NCBI GenBank assembly: GCA_022826515.1
Contig: JAJDUT010000073.1
Coordinates: 1 to 20,631 of the forward strand
Reading direction: 5' to 3'
Length of the DNA stretch: 20,631 nt
Origin: Candidatus Latescibacterota bacterium
GTDB taxonomy: Bacteria > Latescibacterota > UBA2968 > UBA8231
Part shown: in pieces, positions 7,607-15,076 of the stretch
Position numbering within the stretch: the stretch's first letter is position 1
Layout: each line of letters starts with the position of its first letter
Position numbers and translations under genes: made by a program
The notes under the pieces: model-generated
What the model was told of the DNA's origin: nothing
The model's input: only the letters and a program-made list of their open reading frames with translations
The model's database searches: none

Positions 7607-10537
7607 TTATGCGCTGGCCGCGACCCGCTCCCGCAAGGCCGGCAGCAACCGCGCCACTTCATCCTCCAGCAACGCTAGGGCTTCCTCTGCGTCGGCAAAC
7701 GCTTCGGTTCGGCTGAGCTCACCGTCGAAGCCCTCGCGCCCGATTTCCTCTAACCGATGCGCGGCCGCGGCCGCCGCGGCCGCGCCGAAAACATGCGCCG
7801 ATCCTTTGAGCGTATGCGCGGCCCGCCGCAACTCGGGGCCGTCCGCGCTGGCGATGTGCTCGCGGATCTGCTGCATCAACTTGGGACACTCGGCAAAAAA
7901 CATCTCCGCAAGCTCGCGCAGCATGGCCTCGTCGCCGCCGACGTTTTCGAGTGCGGCATCCCACTCGAAGGGCAAATCCGTAGGCGAGAGCAGTCCAGCC
8001 TCAGCATTGGGACTGCCACCCTCCACGGCCGCGTACAGCTCGTGCGGGCGCACGGGCTTGGCCACATAACCGTCCATACCCGCCGCCAAGAAGCGGTCGC
8101 GGTCGCCTTTCATGGCGTGGGCCGTCATGGCAATGATTGGGACGTGCCCGCCAGTCTGTTCCTCTGCTCGACGAATGGCCGCCGTGGCCTCTAGGCCGTC
8201 CATCTCCGGCATCTGCACGTCCATCAGCACCACGTCAAAGGGCTGCGCGGCCACTTGCTCCACGGCCGCGCGGCCATTGTTCACTACCACTACAGAGTGG
8301 CCGCGTTCCTCCAACAGCCGCACGGCCACCTGCTGGTTGATCACCCCATCCTCGGCCAAGAGGATGCGGCGTGCTGTCCGGCCCCAGCTCTCGACCGCCA
8401 CCAATTCGTCCTCGGGTGCTTCACTGCGCCTTGTTTCCTTCGGCGGGACGGCTGCGACGGCCTCGCTAATCGCCTCTAGCAGATCAGATTGCTTAACTGG
8501 CTTGAGCAGGCTGTGGGCAATGCCCAAGGAGCGCGACCGCGCGCTGTACCCGGTTCGGTCAGCCGAGGAAAGCAGCAGCACCGGCACTTGGGCAAACGCC
8601 GCGTTCTCGCGGATCATCGCCACCGTTTCTAGGCCGTCCATCTCCGGCATCATCAGATCCATCAGCACGAGGTCGAACGGCTGTGCCGCGGCCTCTAAGG
8701 CGGCGATGGCAGCCGAGCCGCTCTCCACGAGCTCAATTTCCATTTCCCAGCTTTTGAGAATCTCTTCAAGAATCCGCCGATTGGTCGCGTGATCGTCAAC
8801 AACCAAGACCTTTAGCCCCCGCAGCGAGACCAAATCGGTGCGCTTGGTTTTCGGCGTTCCCAGCCCAAAGCGGACCGTGCAGTGAAAAGTGCTGCCTTTG
8901 CCCTCCTCGCTCTCGACCCAGATGCGGCCCCCCATCAGCTCGACTAGCTGCTGCGAGATGGCCAAGCCCAAGCCGCTGCCGCCAAAGCGCCGCGAGGTCG
9001 ATTCATCGACTTGGCTGAAAGAGTCGAAAATCTGCGCCTGTTTTTCCGGCGCAATGCCGATCCCGGTGTCGCGCACCCACAGACGCAAGCACACCGCGTC
9101 CGACAAAGCCTCTTCCACGGTGATGCCAACTTCCACTTCGCCTTCCTCGGTAAACTTGACGGCATTGCCCACCAAATTGATCACCACTTGGCGCAAACGA
9201 CGCGGGTCGCCAATCAAGCGGTCGGGCACGTCCGCGGGGATGTGGCACACGAGCTCTATGTTTTTGCTCGCCGCGTGCATGGCTAGGGTCTGCACGGCGT
9301 TGCCCACCTCGTCACGCAGATCGAACTCGATCTCCTCCAGCGCCAAGCGTCCTGCTTCGACTTTGGAGAAGTCGAGGATGTCGTTGAGCAGAGACAGCAG
9401 GGACTCCGCCGACTGCTGCACCAACGTCAAGTAGTTGCGCTGTTGCGATTCGAGCCGAGTGCGTCCCAAGAGTTCGGTCATGCCAATGATGCCGTTCATT
9501 GGAGTGCGGATCTCGTGGCTCATATTGGCCAAGAACGCACTCTTGGCATGGTTGGCCGCTTCGGCTTGCTCTTTGGCGTCGCGCAGAGCTTCCTGCGACT
9601 CTTCGAGTGCCAACAGGGCCTCGTGCTCGGATTGCGCCGTCTCCGCAGTCAGGCGGTATTGCTCTTGTAGCTGCTCTTCCGACCGCCGCCTTTCTGCATC
9701 GACTCGCGAAAGCGACGCGGCGTTCCACCATATCAGCAGGGCGAAGGCCAAGATGTTGAGCAGCGTAAAGAGTGAGAAGCCAAACTCGTAGCCATAGAGG
9801 CTCTCGACCTGAATGCGCACCCAGTCGAGTAGGAGGGGAATGACAAAGGCGGCCGGCAAGAGGTGGCGCGCCACGGAGCCGCCCTCCGTAGTGCTGATGA
9901 TGGTCGCGACTGGCTCGCGGTGCGGACGAGCGCACAGCAAGCCAAAGCAGAGGATGAGGAATTCGGTGGCCGTGTCGGGGACGACCGGGACGAACCCGGA
10001 TACTCCATAGAGCAGCAGCACGTTGTGGAAGTAGCTGCTCATCGACAAAAGTCCGATGACCGTCGCCGCGATCACGCAGATCTGTGACAGATAGGCGCGT
10101 CCCCTCACCTGCACATCCATCAGCACCAAGGCCAAGCCTATCAACAAGAAGGAAAACGCTGCATTGGGCGACATTCGAGAGACGCCCAGCTTGAAATAAA
10201 AAAGATAGGTATCGACGCCGCGCTCCCAGTTGTACTGATAGCCGATTAACTTGAGCACGGCGACCAGCACCACGGTCGCCCCCAGCACCACGCCCACATA
10301 CCGCCGCCAGCGGCTCAGTGGCTCGGCCTGTAACAACAAAAGCGACGCGCCAGCCAAGATAAACTGCATCGCCACGAGCGGGTGCGTCGCCACCCAACTG
10401 ATGTGCATGAAGCTTTTGAGGTATTCGTCGTCGGCGTTCCAGCCCCACAGCACCAGCACGCCCGCTAGCACGGTCGTGAAGGCAGCCAGTCGCGCCAGCC
10501 AGCCAGTCCAGCGAAGGAAGCGGGGATCGCCCCCCAT
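7607..10537 (-). CDS. Hybrid sensor histidine kinase (membrane sensor, HisKA, HATPase, REC, REC, HPt)
   Basis: 976 residues, a self-contained phosphorelay. The N-terminal 272 residues hold about eight hydrophobic segments (near 14-33, 51-70, 80-99, 126-140, 152-167, 190-203, 223-241, 253-272) forming a membrane sensor with little extracytoplasmic domain. A coiled coil (about 278-335) leads to HisKA with H341 in [10 protein letters not shown]. HATPase_c has the N box (N454, N458), G1 (D490-x-G-x-G), F box and G2 (GGSGLGLAI). Receiver 1 has D581/D582, D627 and K679; receiver 2 has E729/D730, D773 and K827. HPt carries H908 in HTLKGSAHV. Receiver 1 has serines where the switch Thr is usual (657-658). 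The order resembles BarA/EvgS-type kinases. A single-domain receiver gene ends 2 bp upstream and may be the HPt target. The stimulus and output are not evident: no DNA-binding regulator is encoded here. Confidence 0.93.
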   Translation of the reverse strand: MGGDPRFLRWTGWLARLAAFTTVLAGVLVLWGWNADDEYLKSFMHISWVATHPLVAMQFILAGASLLLLQAEPLSRWRRYVGVVLGATVVLVAVLKLIGYQYNWERGVDTYLFYFKLGVSRMSPNAAFSFLLIGLALVLMDVQVRGRAYLSQICVIAATVIGLLSMSSYFHNVLLLYGVSGFVPVVPDTATEFLILCFGLLCARPHREPVATIISTTEGGSVARHLLPAAFVIPLLLDWVRIQVESLYGYEFGFSLFTLLNILAFALLIWWNAASLSRVDAERRRSEEQLQEQYRLTAETAQSEHEALLALEESQEALRDAKEQAEAANHAKSAFLANMSHEIRTPMNGIIGMTELLGRTRLESQQRNYLTLVQQSAESLLSLLNDILDFSKVEAGRLALEEIEFDLRDEVGNAVQTLAMHAASKNIELVCHIPADVPDRLIGDPRRLRQVVINLVGNAVKFTEEGEVEVGITVEEALSDAVCLRLWVRDTGIGIAPEKQAQIFDSFSQVDESTSRRFGGSGLGLAISQQLVELMGGRIWVESEEGKGSTFHCTVRFGLGTPKTKRTDLVSLRGLKVLVVDDHATNRRILEEILKSWEMEIELVESGSAAIAALEAAAQPFDLVLMDLMMPEMDGLETVAMIRENAAFAQVPVLLLSSADRTGYSARSRSLGIAHSLLKPVKQSDLLEAISEAVAAVPPKETRRSEAPEDELVAVESWGRTARRILLAEDGVINQQVAVRLLEERGHSVVVVNNGRAAVEQVAAQPFDVVLMDVQMPEMDGLEATAAIRRAEEQTGGHVPIIAMTAHAMKGDRDRFLAAGMDGYVAKPVRPHELYAAVEGGSPNAEAGLLSPTDLPFEWDAALENVGGDEAMLRELAEMFFAECPKLMQQIREHIASADGPELRRAAHTLKGSAHVFGAAAAAAAAHRLEEIGREGFDGELSRTEAFADAEEALALLEDEVARLLPALRERVAASA
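7759..7785. repeat. Perfect 12-bp GC-only inverted repeat inside the kinase gene
   Basis: The arms gcgcggccgcgg (7759-7770) and ccgcggccgcgc (7774-7785) are perfect complements around a 3-nt loop. They encode the run of eight alanines (919-926) in the HPt helix that follows the phospho-accepting H908. It probably arises from alternating GCG/GCC alanine codons, but the mRNA hairpin would be very stable. Confidence 0.8.
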
Positions 10538-10539
10538 CG

Positions 10540-10911
10540 CTAGCCTGCTACGGCCTCCCGGATAGACCGGGCCAAACTCTCGCCATTGATCTGCGTTTTG
10601 ATTAGGTAATCTCGGGCACCGGCCGCCACGGCCTCTTCGGCGAGCACTTCGTCATCGAGGCCCGTCAGGACCAGTACGGGGATATTCGGGACGGTCGCTT
10701 TGACGCGCTCGAAGGTGGCCAGCTCTTGGCTGTCGGGCAGTACTAGGTCGAGGAGGATCGCGTCGATCCCACCGGCTTCTAACCGCGCCAAGCCGGCCGC
10801 TAAGTTATCGACCGCTTCCACGGCAAATTCCGGTTTTAGAAAGCCCTGCAACAGACGGGCGTGAATGGGATTGTCCTCAAAGAGCAGGACGGATATCGGG
10901 GAATTAGTCAT
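10540..10911 (-). CDS. Single-domain response regulator (receiver only)
   Basis: 123 residues, one complete CheY-like receiver and nothing else. The acidic pocket is E12/D13, the phosphorylation site is D55 in ILLDLVLPD, the switch residue T83 is in LTGLDD and the conserved lysine K105 is in YLIKTQ. Without an output domain it must act through protein contacts or as a phosphate shuttle or sink. The gene ends 2 bp before the hybrid kinase start on the same strand, so the two are almost certainly co-expressed and the kinase HPt domain is the natural partner; this pairing is inference from position. No strong ribosome binding site is seen (GGATGA lies about 11 nt before the ATG). Confidence 0.9.
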   Translation of the reverse strand: MTNSPISVLLFEDNPIHARLLQGFLKPEFAVEAVDNLAAGLARLEAGGIDAILLDLVLPDSQELATFERVKATVPNIPVLVLTGLDDEVLAEEAVAAGARDYLIKTQINGESLARSIREAVAG

Positions 10912-10958
10912 AGTGCGTTATTCATCCATTCGGTGATACCGTAATCGGGTGTATGAGC

Positions 10959-11050
10959 TATAGCAATCCTGCGATTCGAGCTGCGGATCGTCTTGTGAAC
11001 TATATCTACGTCCATCTGCGTCCATCTGCGTCCATCTGCGGATTATCTTA
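10959..11050. repeat. Intergenic repeat region with 3 x 10-bp tandem repeat
   Basis: The region starts with tatagcaatcct (10959-10970), the same end sequence as the 61-bp element at 1331-1391, but no matching right arm is found. ctgcggat..tcttgtga follows (10981-10998), then three exact tandem copies of cgtccatctg (11009-11038), then cggattatctta. The element at 1331 has the same order with fewer repeat units. It fills most of the 144-bp gap between the receiver gene start (10911) and the PhyH gene end (11056). Confidence 0.7.
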
Positions 11051-11055
11051 TGTAT

Positions 11056-11859
11056 CTAGTCGTAATTGCTCGGCACGTGGTCGCCCAAAAGCCGCCGCTG
11101 CCGTGGCGTAGCCTGCGTCAACAGGGCCGGGTCGAATTGGAATTTGTTCAGATAGGGTGGGTACTTCTGGGTGATAATGCGCTGGGCGTAGTGTACTTGG
11201 AGCAGGTAGCGCGTCTGCTCGCTCGTATTGGCCGTGCCCCGGTGCCAAACCTCGCAGCGGAACAGCACGCAGTCGCCGGCCTTGCACAAGATACTCTGCT
11301 CTTCGACGCCCTTAAAACTAGTCTCGCCCGCTCGGGGCCGCCGACCCGCGCGGTGGCTGCCCGGCACGAAGCGAGTCGGCCCCAGCTCCTCGGTCAGATC
11401 GTCGAGATAGTAATGGGCCGTGGTGATAAAAATCGGAATCTCTACCGCTGGGTGGTCCATGACTTCTTCCGGCAGGGTCAGCGGCTGCCAGTCGGCGTGC
11501 AGGGTTTGGTCCGGGCGGCCCGGGCCGGTTATCCAAGCCGTCATGCCGATGCAGTGGCAATCGTCGCCGTGTACTGCTTCGACTAGGTCGATGATTTCGG
11601 GCCGGTCCAAGTACTGGGCGAAGATCGGCGCGCGGTTGAAGGCGTTGTTGATGCTCTTGTTGAGGAAGCCGTGCGCGGCCGGGTCGGTGTGGCGGTCGTA
11701 GCTTTCCTCCAGCGCGGTCAGCTCGTCCATGGCTCGGCGCAACTCGGCGATTTCTTGCTCGTTGAGCACTTGGGGAAAATAGGCGTACCCATCTTCCTTC
11801 ATCGCCCGCACATAGCTTTCAAGATCGGGCCGCGCCACCAACGGCAACGCCGTTGTCAT
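11056..11859 (-). CDS. Second phytanoyl-CoA dioxygenase (PhyH) family oxygenase
   Basis: 267 residues. The Fe(II) triad is H121-x-D123 in LHADWQ and H206 in EVWHRG, with R217 in TRYLLQVHY as the probable 2-oxoglutarate anchor. GPTRFVPGSHRAG (160-172) is a typical PhyH core strand. It should be a soluble oxygenase of unknown substrate. The ATG at 11859 is chosen because a purine-rich GAGGAGAGG lies just upstream; an in-frame TTG at 11874 would place that ribosome binding site inside the coding sequence. The gene begins 49 bp after nfuA on the same strand, so it may be the last gene of a hen1-pnkp-nfuA-phyH transcript, although the AT-rich gap could hold its own promoter. Confidence 0.88.
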   Translation of the reverse strand: MTTALPLVARPDLESYVRAMKEDGYAYFPQVLNEQEIAELRRAMDELTALEESYDRHTDPAAHGFLNKSINNAFNRAPIFAQYLDRPEIIDLVEAVHGDDCHCIGMTAWITGPGRPDQTLHADWQPLTLPEEVMDHPAVEIPIFITTAHYYLDDLTEELGPTRFVPGSHRAGRRPRAGETSFKGVEEQSILCKAGDCVLFRCEVWHRGTANTSEQTRYLLQVHYAQRIITQKYPPYLNKFQFDPALLTQATPRQRRLLGDHVPSNYD

Positions 11860-11900
11860 AAAACCTCTCCTCAAACTAGAAGACGCCTTGTAATTCCTAA

Positions 11901-11916
11901 ATTATTAATTAATAAT
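11901..11916. repeat. 16-bp perfect AT palindrome over the nfuA stop codon
   Basis: attattaattaataat is a perfect palindrome whose right half contains the last tyrosine codons and TAA of nfuA (minus strand). It is the most AT-rich stretch of this neighbourhood. It lacks GC pairs, so it is unlikely to be a terminator. On the minus strand it lies 42-57 bp upstream of the PhyH start and could contribute a TAATAAT-like -10 or a regulator site. Confidence 0.5.
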
Positions 11917-12478
11917 ACGGGTTTTCTCCCGCGGCGTGATCCGTCGCGTCCTCTACGGCTTCCACCTCGGGCACGGCCTCCTTGATCATGCGAATGATGC
12001 CCTGTTTGAGCGTCACATCGGCTTGGCCGCAGCCCTGACAGCCCCCGCCCATCTGCACAAATACCGTGTTGCCTTTAATGTCCACTAAGGTCACTACGCC
12101 GCCGTGCGAGGCCACGCCTGGGTTGATTTGGGTTTCAATGACGCGGTGGACGGCTTCGGCCACCGGGCCGCTCAGGTGCGCGGGCATCTTGCGCGGACGC
12201 TCGATCTTAAAGCCCGAACCCATCAGCCCATCTACGTAATCCACCTTGGCTTCCGCCAGCAGGTCGGCACTTTCGGGATCTATGTACACGTCAAATCCCT
12301 CGAAGTGGACGACCTGATCGTCGCCGCCTACCTGTTGGTCGGATATGAATGCCAGCTTATAGTCAACCTGCTTGGCGGGGTCGAGGCGGGCACCAATGCG
12401 CAAACCCTTGACCGGCTTGTCGCTTGCGGCGACTAGATTGGCAATTTTCTCTTCTGCTGCTTCAGTAATGGTAATCAT
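11909..12478 (-). CDS. nfuA: NfuA-type Fe-S cluster carrier
   Basis: 189 residues with the two-domain NfuA layout. Residues 1-95 form a degenerate A-type (HesB/IscA-like) domain without its cysteines (MITITEAAEEKI, GLRIGARL, GSGFKIERP). Residues 105-175 form the NifU-like C-terminal domain with C147-x2-C150 in GGGCQGCGQADVTLK, which in a dimer holds one [4Fe-4S] cluster. NfuA carries clusters to apo-enzymes and is important under oxidative stress or iron limitation. The length matches E. coli NfuA (191 residues). GGAGG sits 7 nt before the ATG. The gene begins 72 bp after pnkp on the same strand; no Fe-S requirement of Hen1 or Pnkp is known, so the adjacency may simply be a shared stress transcript. 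An acidic tail (170-189) extends past the domain. Confidence 0.92.
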   Translation of the reverse strand: MITITEAAEEKIANLVAASDKPVKGLRIGARLDPAKQVDYKLAFISDQQVGGDDQVVHFEGFDVYIDPESADLLAEAKVDYVDGLMGSGFKIERPRKMPAHLSGPVAEAVHRVIETQINPGVASHGGVVTLVDIKGNTVFVQMGGGCQGCGQADVTLKQGIIRMIKEAVPEVEAVEDATDHAAGENPYY

Positions 12479-12550
12479 GGTCTGTCCTCCGTCGAGACGT
12501 AACTGTTTGATAATACCGAGACAGTGGGCGGCGGCGCAAGCGGCCCATTC

Positions 12551-15076
12551 CTAGAATCTCGGGTCAACCGGCGCGCTTTCCAACGCCAAGACCCCAAAGA
12601 CGCATTCGTGTACCCGGCGCAAGGGCTGCCCGGCGACAAACCGCTCCAAGCCCTCCACCCCCAGCGCGAATTCCCGCAGGGCCAACGCCTGCTTACCCTT
12701 GAGGTTGCGGCGGCGCAAAAGGTCTATGCGCTCCGTGTACTCAGGCCCGTAGATCAGCCTCAAATACGCGCGGCCCCGGCACTTGAGCGCCGGCTGGACG
12801 AGGCCGCGTTCGCCTGTGCAGACGAAGTCTAAAGGCTTCGCGACGAATCCCTCGCTGCCGTTTGCGGTCAATTCCTCCCACCACCGGACTACTTCGCTGC
12901 TGCTGTCCATGTCGTCCAAAACCACCCGCCGACGATCTATCGCGCACAGCAAATCCGGCCCGGCCGCGCAGAGCTTGTCCAAGGTCTCCAGATGCCATGC
13001 GTGGGTCTGGTTGACGTGGACTTGTCCCTCTGTGGCCAAGAGGTGAAAAGGAGCCACTTTGAGATCCTTGAGTGAGTGCACGGGCCAGCAATAGGGGCGA
13101 TACGCCGCGGCGTAGTGTGTCACGGACTCGGCCCGGCCGCGACAACGGCTCAACAATTCGCCTACGTCCACGCCCCGCGCCACCGCCTGCTCTAGCGCGC
13201 CCACAGACGCTGCCAGCGACATCCGCGCCGCCGCGCCCACGGCTGCGTACTGGTCTTCGAGTAGCTGCTGCGCCTTGGCCGACCAAGGCATGATCTCGGC
13301 GTCGAGTATCGCCCAGTCCGTCGCCAGCGCACGCCACAGCTCGCTGCGCTCAAAGGCCCGGCGCACATGATCCAAGAGCCTTACTTCCAAGCTTGTATCC
13401 GTAAAAAAGCGGCGGCCCGTGCGCGTGTAGCAGATGCCCGCGCTGCCATCCTCTATGCCAAAGCGCCGCTGTGCAGTCGCCGGATTGCGGCAGACGACCA
13501 ATACGGCCCGCGAGCCCATCTGCTTTTCCTCGCAGACGAGCTCGCGCACGCCGCAGCGGCGATAGTACGCCAAGACCTCGTCCGGGTGTTCGAGCAGGTC
13601 GGGGCGGGTGCTGGTTTGGGGCGGAGCCATCGTCGGCGGCAGATAGACCAGCCACCTATGATCAACGGCAAAGCGGCTCATCACCTCCAGTGCCGCGCCC
13701 GCCCGCTCTGCATGGACGAAAACTCGGCCCATCAATCGCGTCTCCACGCGCCCGCCCCCAGCCACATCCGCTAAGTCGAGCACATCATCGCGCGTCTGTT
13801 GTGCCGCCAAGGGGCGGACCGGCTCGGCGTACTGCGCCTTGGCTGGGACGGATACGAGTTCTAACTCGGGATAGCGCAGCGCCGTCAGCGCGCCGCCAAA
13901 CACGCAGCCGGTGTCGATGTTGATCGCGTTGTTGACCCACTCGGGCTGCGCCACAGGCGTGTGGCCATAGACGACGCGGGCGCGGCCCCGATACTTGGCC
14001 GCCCAATCGCGGCGCACCGGCAAGCCAAGTTCGTCTTTCTCGCCGGTCACGTCCCCGTACAGGGCAAACGACCGCACCGCCCCAGAGGCGCGGCCAGCCA
14101 TCTCCTCCTTCATGCCAGCGTGCGCTACCACCAGCGCACCCCCGTCTAGCACATAGTGGCTGACTAGGCCGCCTAAAAAGGTCTCGACTTTTTTCTTGAA
14201 CTCCGCGGTCTCGTCGTCAAGCTGGGCCAACGTCTCCGCCAAACCGTGCGTGCGTTGGACCTTTCTGCCCTGCAAGGCTCTTACCAAGCGCGCGTCGTGA
14301 TTGCCCGGCACGCACAGGGCCGCGCCCGACTCCACCATGCGCATGACCAGCGCGAGGACGCCGGGGGCATTGGGGCCGCGGTCCACCAAGTCGCCGACGA
14401 AGACGGCCTTGCGCCCCGGCGGCGGTTCCACCTTTTCCCCTGCGATGCGATACCCTAGCTGGTCGAGCAGGGCTTCGAGTTCGTCGCAACACCCGTGTAT
14501 ATCGCCGATGATGTCGAATGGACCGCACTCCTCGCGGCGGTCCGGCCACAGCTTCTCCCGCACCGTTTCGACCCGCGCCACATCCGCGGGCGAACGCAGC
14601 GCAAAGATGCGGCGAAAACCCTCGCGCTTGAGGCCCTTGAGGCTGCGGCGTAGCTGGCGGTATTGCCGGGGGATTACGTGAGGAGGCAAGTCGCGGTCGG
14701 TGCGCACGGCCGCGCGCTCCTCACAGAGCGCTTGGGGCAGGTCGAAGACGATGGCCACTGGCTGGGCGTGGTAGCGCTTGGCCAGTTCCACCAGCGGCTT
14801 GCGCGCCTCGGGCTGGACGTTGGTCGCATCTACTACGGTAAACAGGCCCCGTGCCAAGCGGCGGGCAGCGACAAAGTGCAGAGCGGCGAACGCATCGTCC
14901 GTGGCCTCTAGGCTGTTTTCGTCGTCGGCGACCACTCCGCGAAAAAAGTCCGCAGACAGCACTTCGGTCGAGAGAAAGTGCTCGCGGGCAAAGGTCGATT
15001 TGCCCGCGCTAGAAACGCCGATTAGCACCACCAGCGAGAGGTCGGGTATCGAGAGCCGAATTTTTTCGTCAGCCAC
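12551..15076 (-). CDS. pnkp: Bacterial Pnkp: RNA 5'-kinase / 2',3'-phosphatase / ligase-like adenylyltransferase
   Basis: 841 residues in the three-module layout of Pnkp from the bacterial Pnkp/Hen1 RNA repair system (Clostridium thermocellum Pnkp is about 870). Module 1 (about 1-175) is a P-loop kinase with G20-x4-GKS27, D43 and the R-rich lid. Module 2 (about 185-410) is a calcineurin-type phosphoesterase: GD192IH194G, GD229LVDRGP, GN259H260D, H319, GH372TP and D388. Module 3 (about 445-841) is a ligase-type adenylyltransferase with lysine nucleophile K518 in EKQMGSR, E594, an EGFVAK motif (742-747) and K765. It heals both ends of broken RNA and, with Hen1, seals them. All catalytic motifs are intact. 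The start is GTG, overlapping hen1 by 8 bp, with GGGAGG 5 nt upstream. No separate Rnl ligase gene is present, so this is the two-gene form. Confidence 0.95.
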   Translation of the reverse strand: MADEKIRLSIPDLSLVVLIGVSSAGKSTFAREHFLSTEVLSADFFRGVVADDENSLEATDDAFAALHFVAARRLARGLFTVVDATNVQPEARKPLVELAKRYHAQPVAIVFDLPQALCEERAAVRTDRDLPPHVIPRQYRQLRRSLKGLKREGFRRIFALRSPADVARVETVREKLWPDRREECGPFDIIGDIHGCCDELEALLDQLGYRIAGEKVEPPPGRKAVFVGDLVDRGPNAPGVLALVMRMVESGAALCVPGNHDARLVRALQGRKVQRTHGLAETLAQLDDETAEFKKKVETFLGGLVSHYVLDGGALVVAHAGMKEEMAGRASGAVRSFALYGDVTGEKDELGLPVRRDWAAKYRGRARVVYGHTPVAQPEWVNNAINIDTGCVFGGALTALRYPELELVSVPAKAQYAEPVRPLAAQQTRDDVLDLADVAGGGRVETRLMGRVFVHAERAGAALEVMSRFAVDHRWLVYLPPTMAPPQTSTRPDLLEHPDEVLAYYRRCGVRELVCEEKQMGSRAVLVVCRNPATAQRRFGIEDGSAGICYTRTGRRFFTDTSLEVRLLDHVRRAFERSELWRALATDWAILDAEIMPWSAKAQQLLEDQYAAVGAAARMSLAASVGALEQAVARGVDVGELLSRCRGRAESVTHYAAAYRPYCWPVHSLKDLKVAPFHLLATEGQVHVNQTHAWHLETLDKLCAAGPDLLCAIDRRRVVLDDMDSSSEVVRWWEELTANGSEGFVAKPLDFVCTGERGLVQPALKCRGRAYLRLIYGPEYTERIDLLRRRNLKGKQALALREFALGVEGLERFVAGQPLRRVHECVFGVLALESAPVDPRF

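Noticed and set aside
7195..7662. Long N-terminal extension of the TPR gene
   Set aside because: The extension reads out of frame across the DUF2007 gene and would bury a clear signal peptide at 7194.
8190..8652. Near-identical DNA blocks at about 8190 and 8630
   Set aside because: They encode the same conserved MPEMDGLE segment of the two receiver domains, so this is domain duplication and not a separate repeat element.
9312..10448. 378-residue minus-strand open frame inside the kinase gene in another frame
   Set aside because: Arginine-rich shadow frame; the kinase frame has complete domains throughout.
11009..11038. CRISPR array
   Set aside because: The three 10-bp units are directly adjacent without spacers, so this is a simple tandem repeat.
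11860..11874. TTG start for the second PhyH gene at 11874
   Set aside because: The added codons are the Shine-Dalgarno sequence itself; the ATG at 11859 fits.
12479..12550. Terminator between pnkp and nfuA
   Set aside because: Only a 4-bp GGGC/GCCC pairing with a large loop is found and there is no T run, so read-through is more likely.
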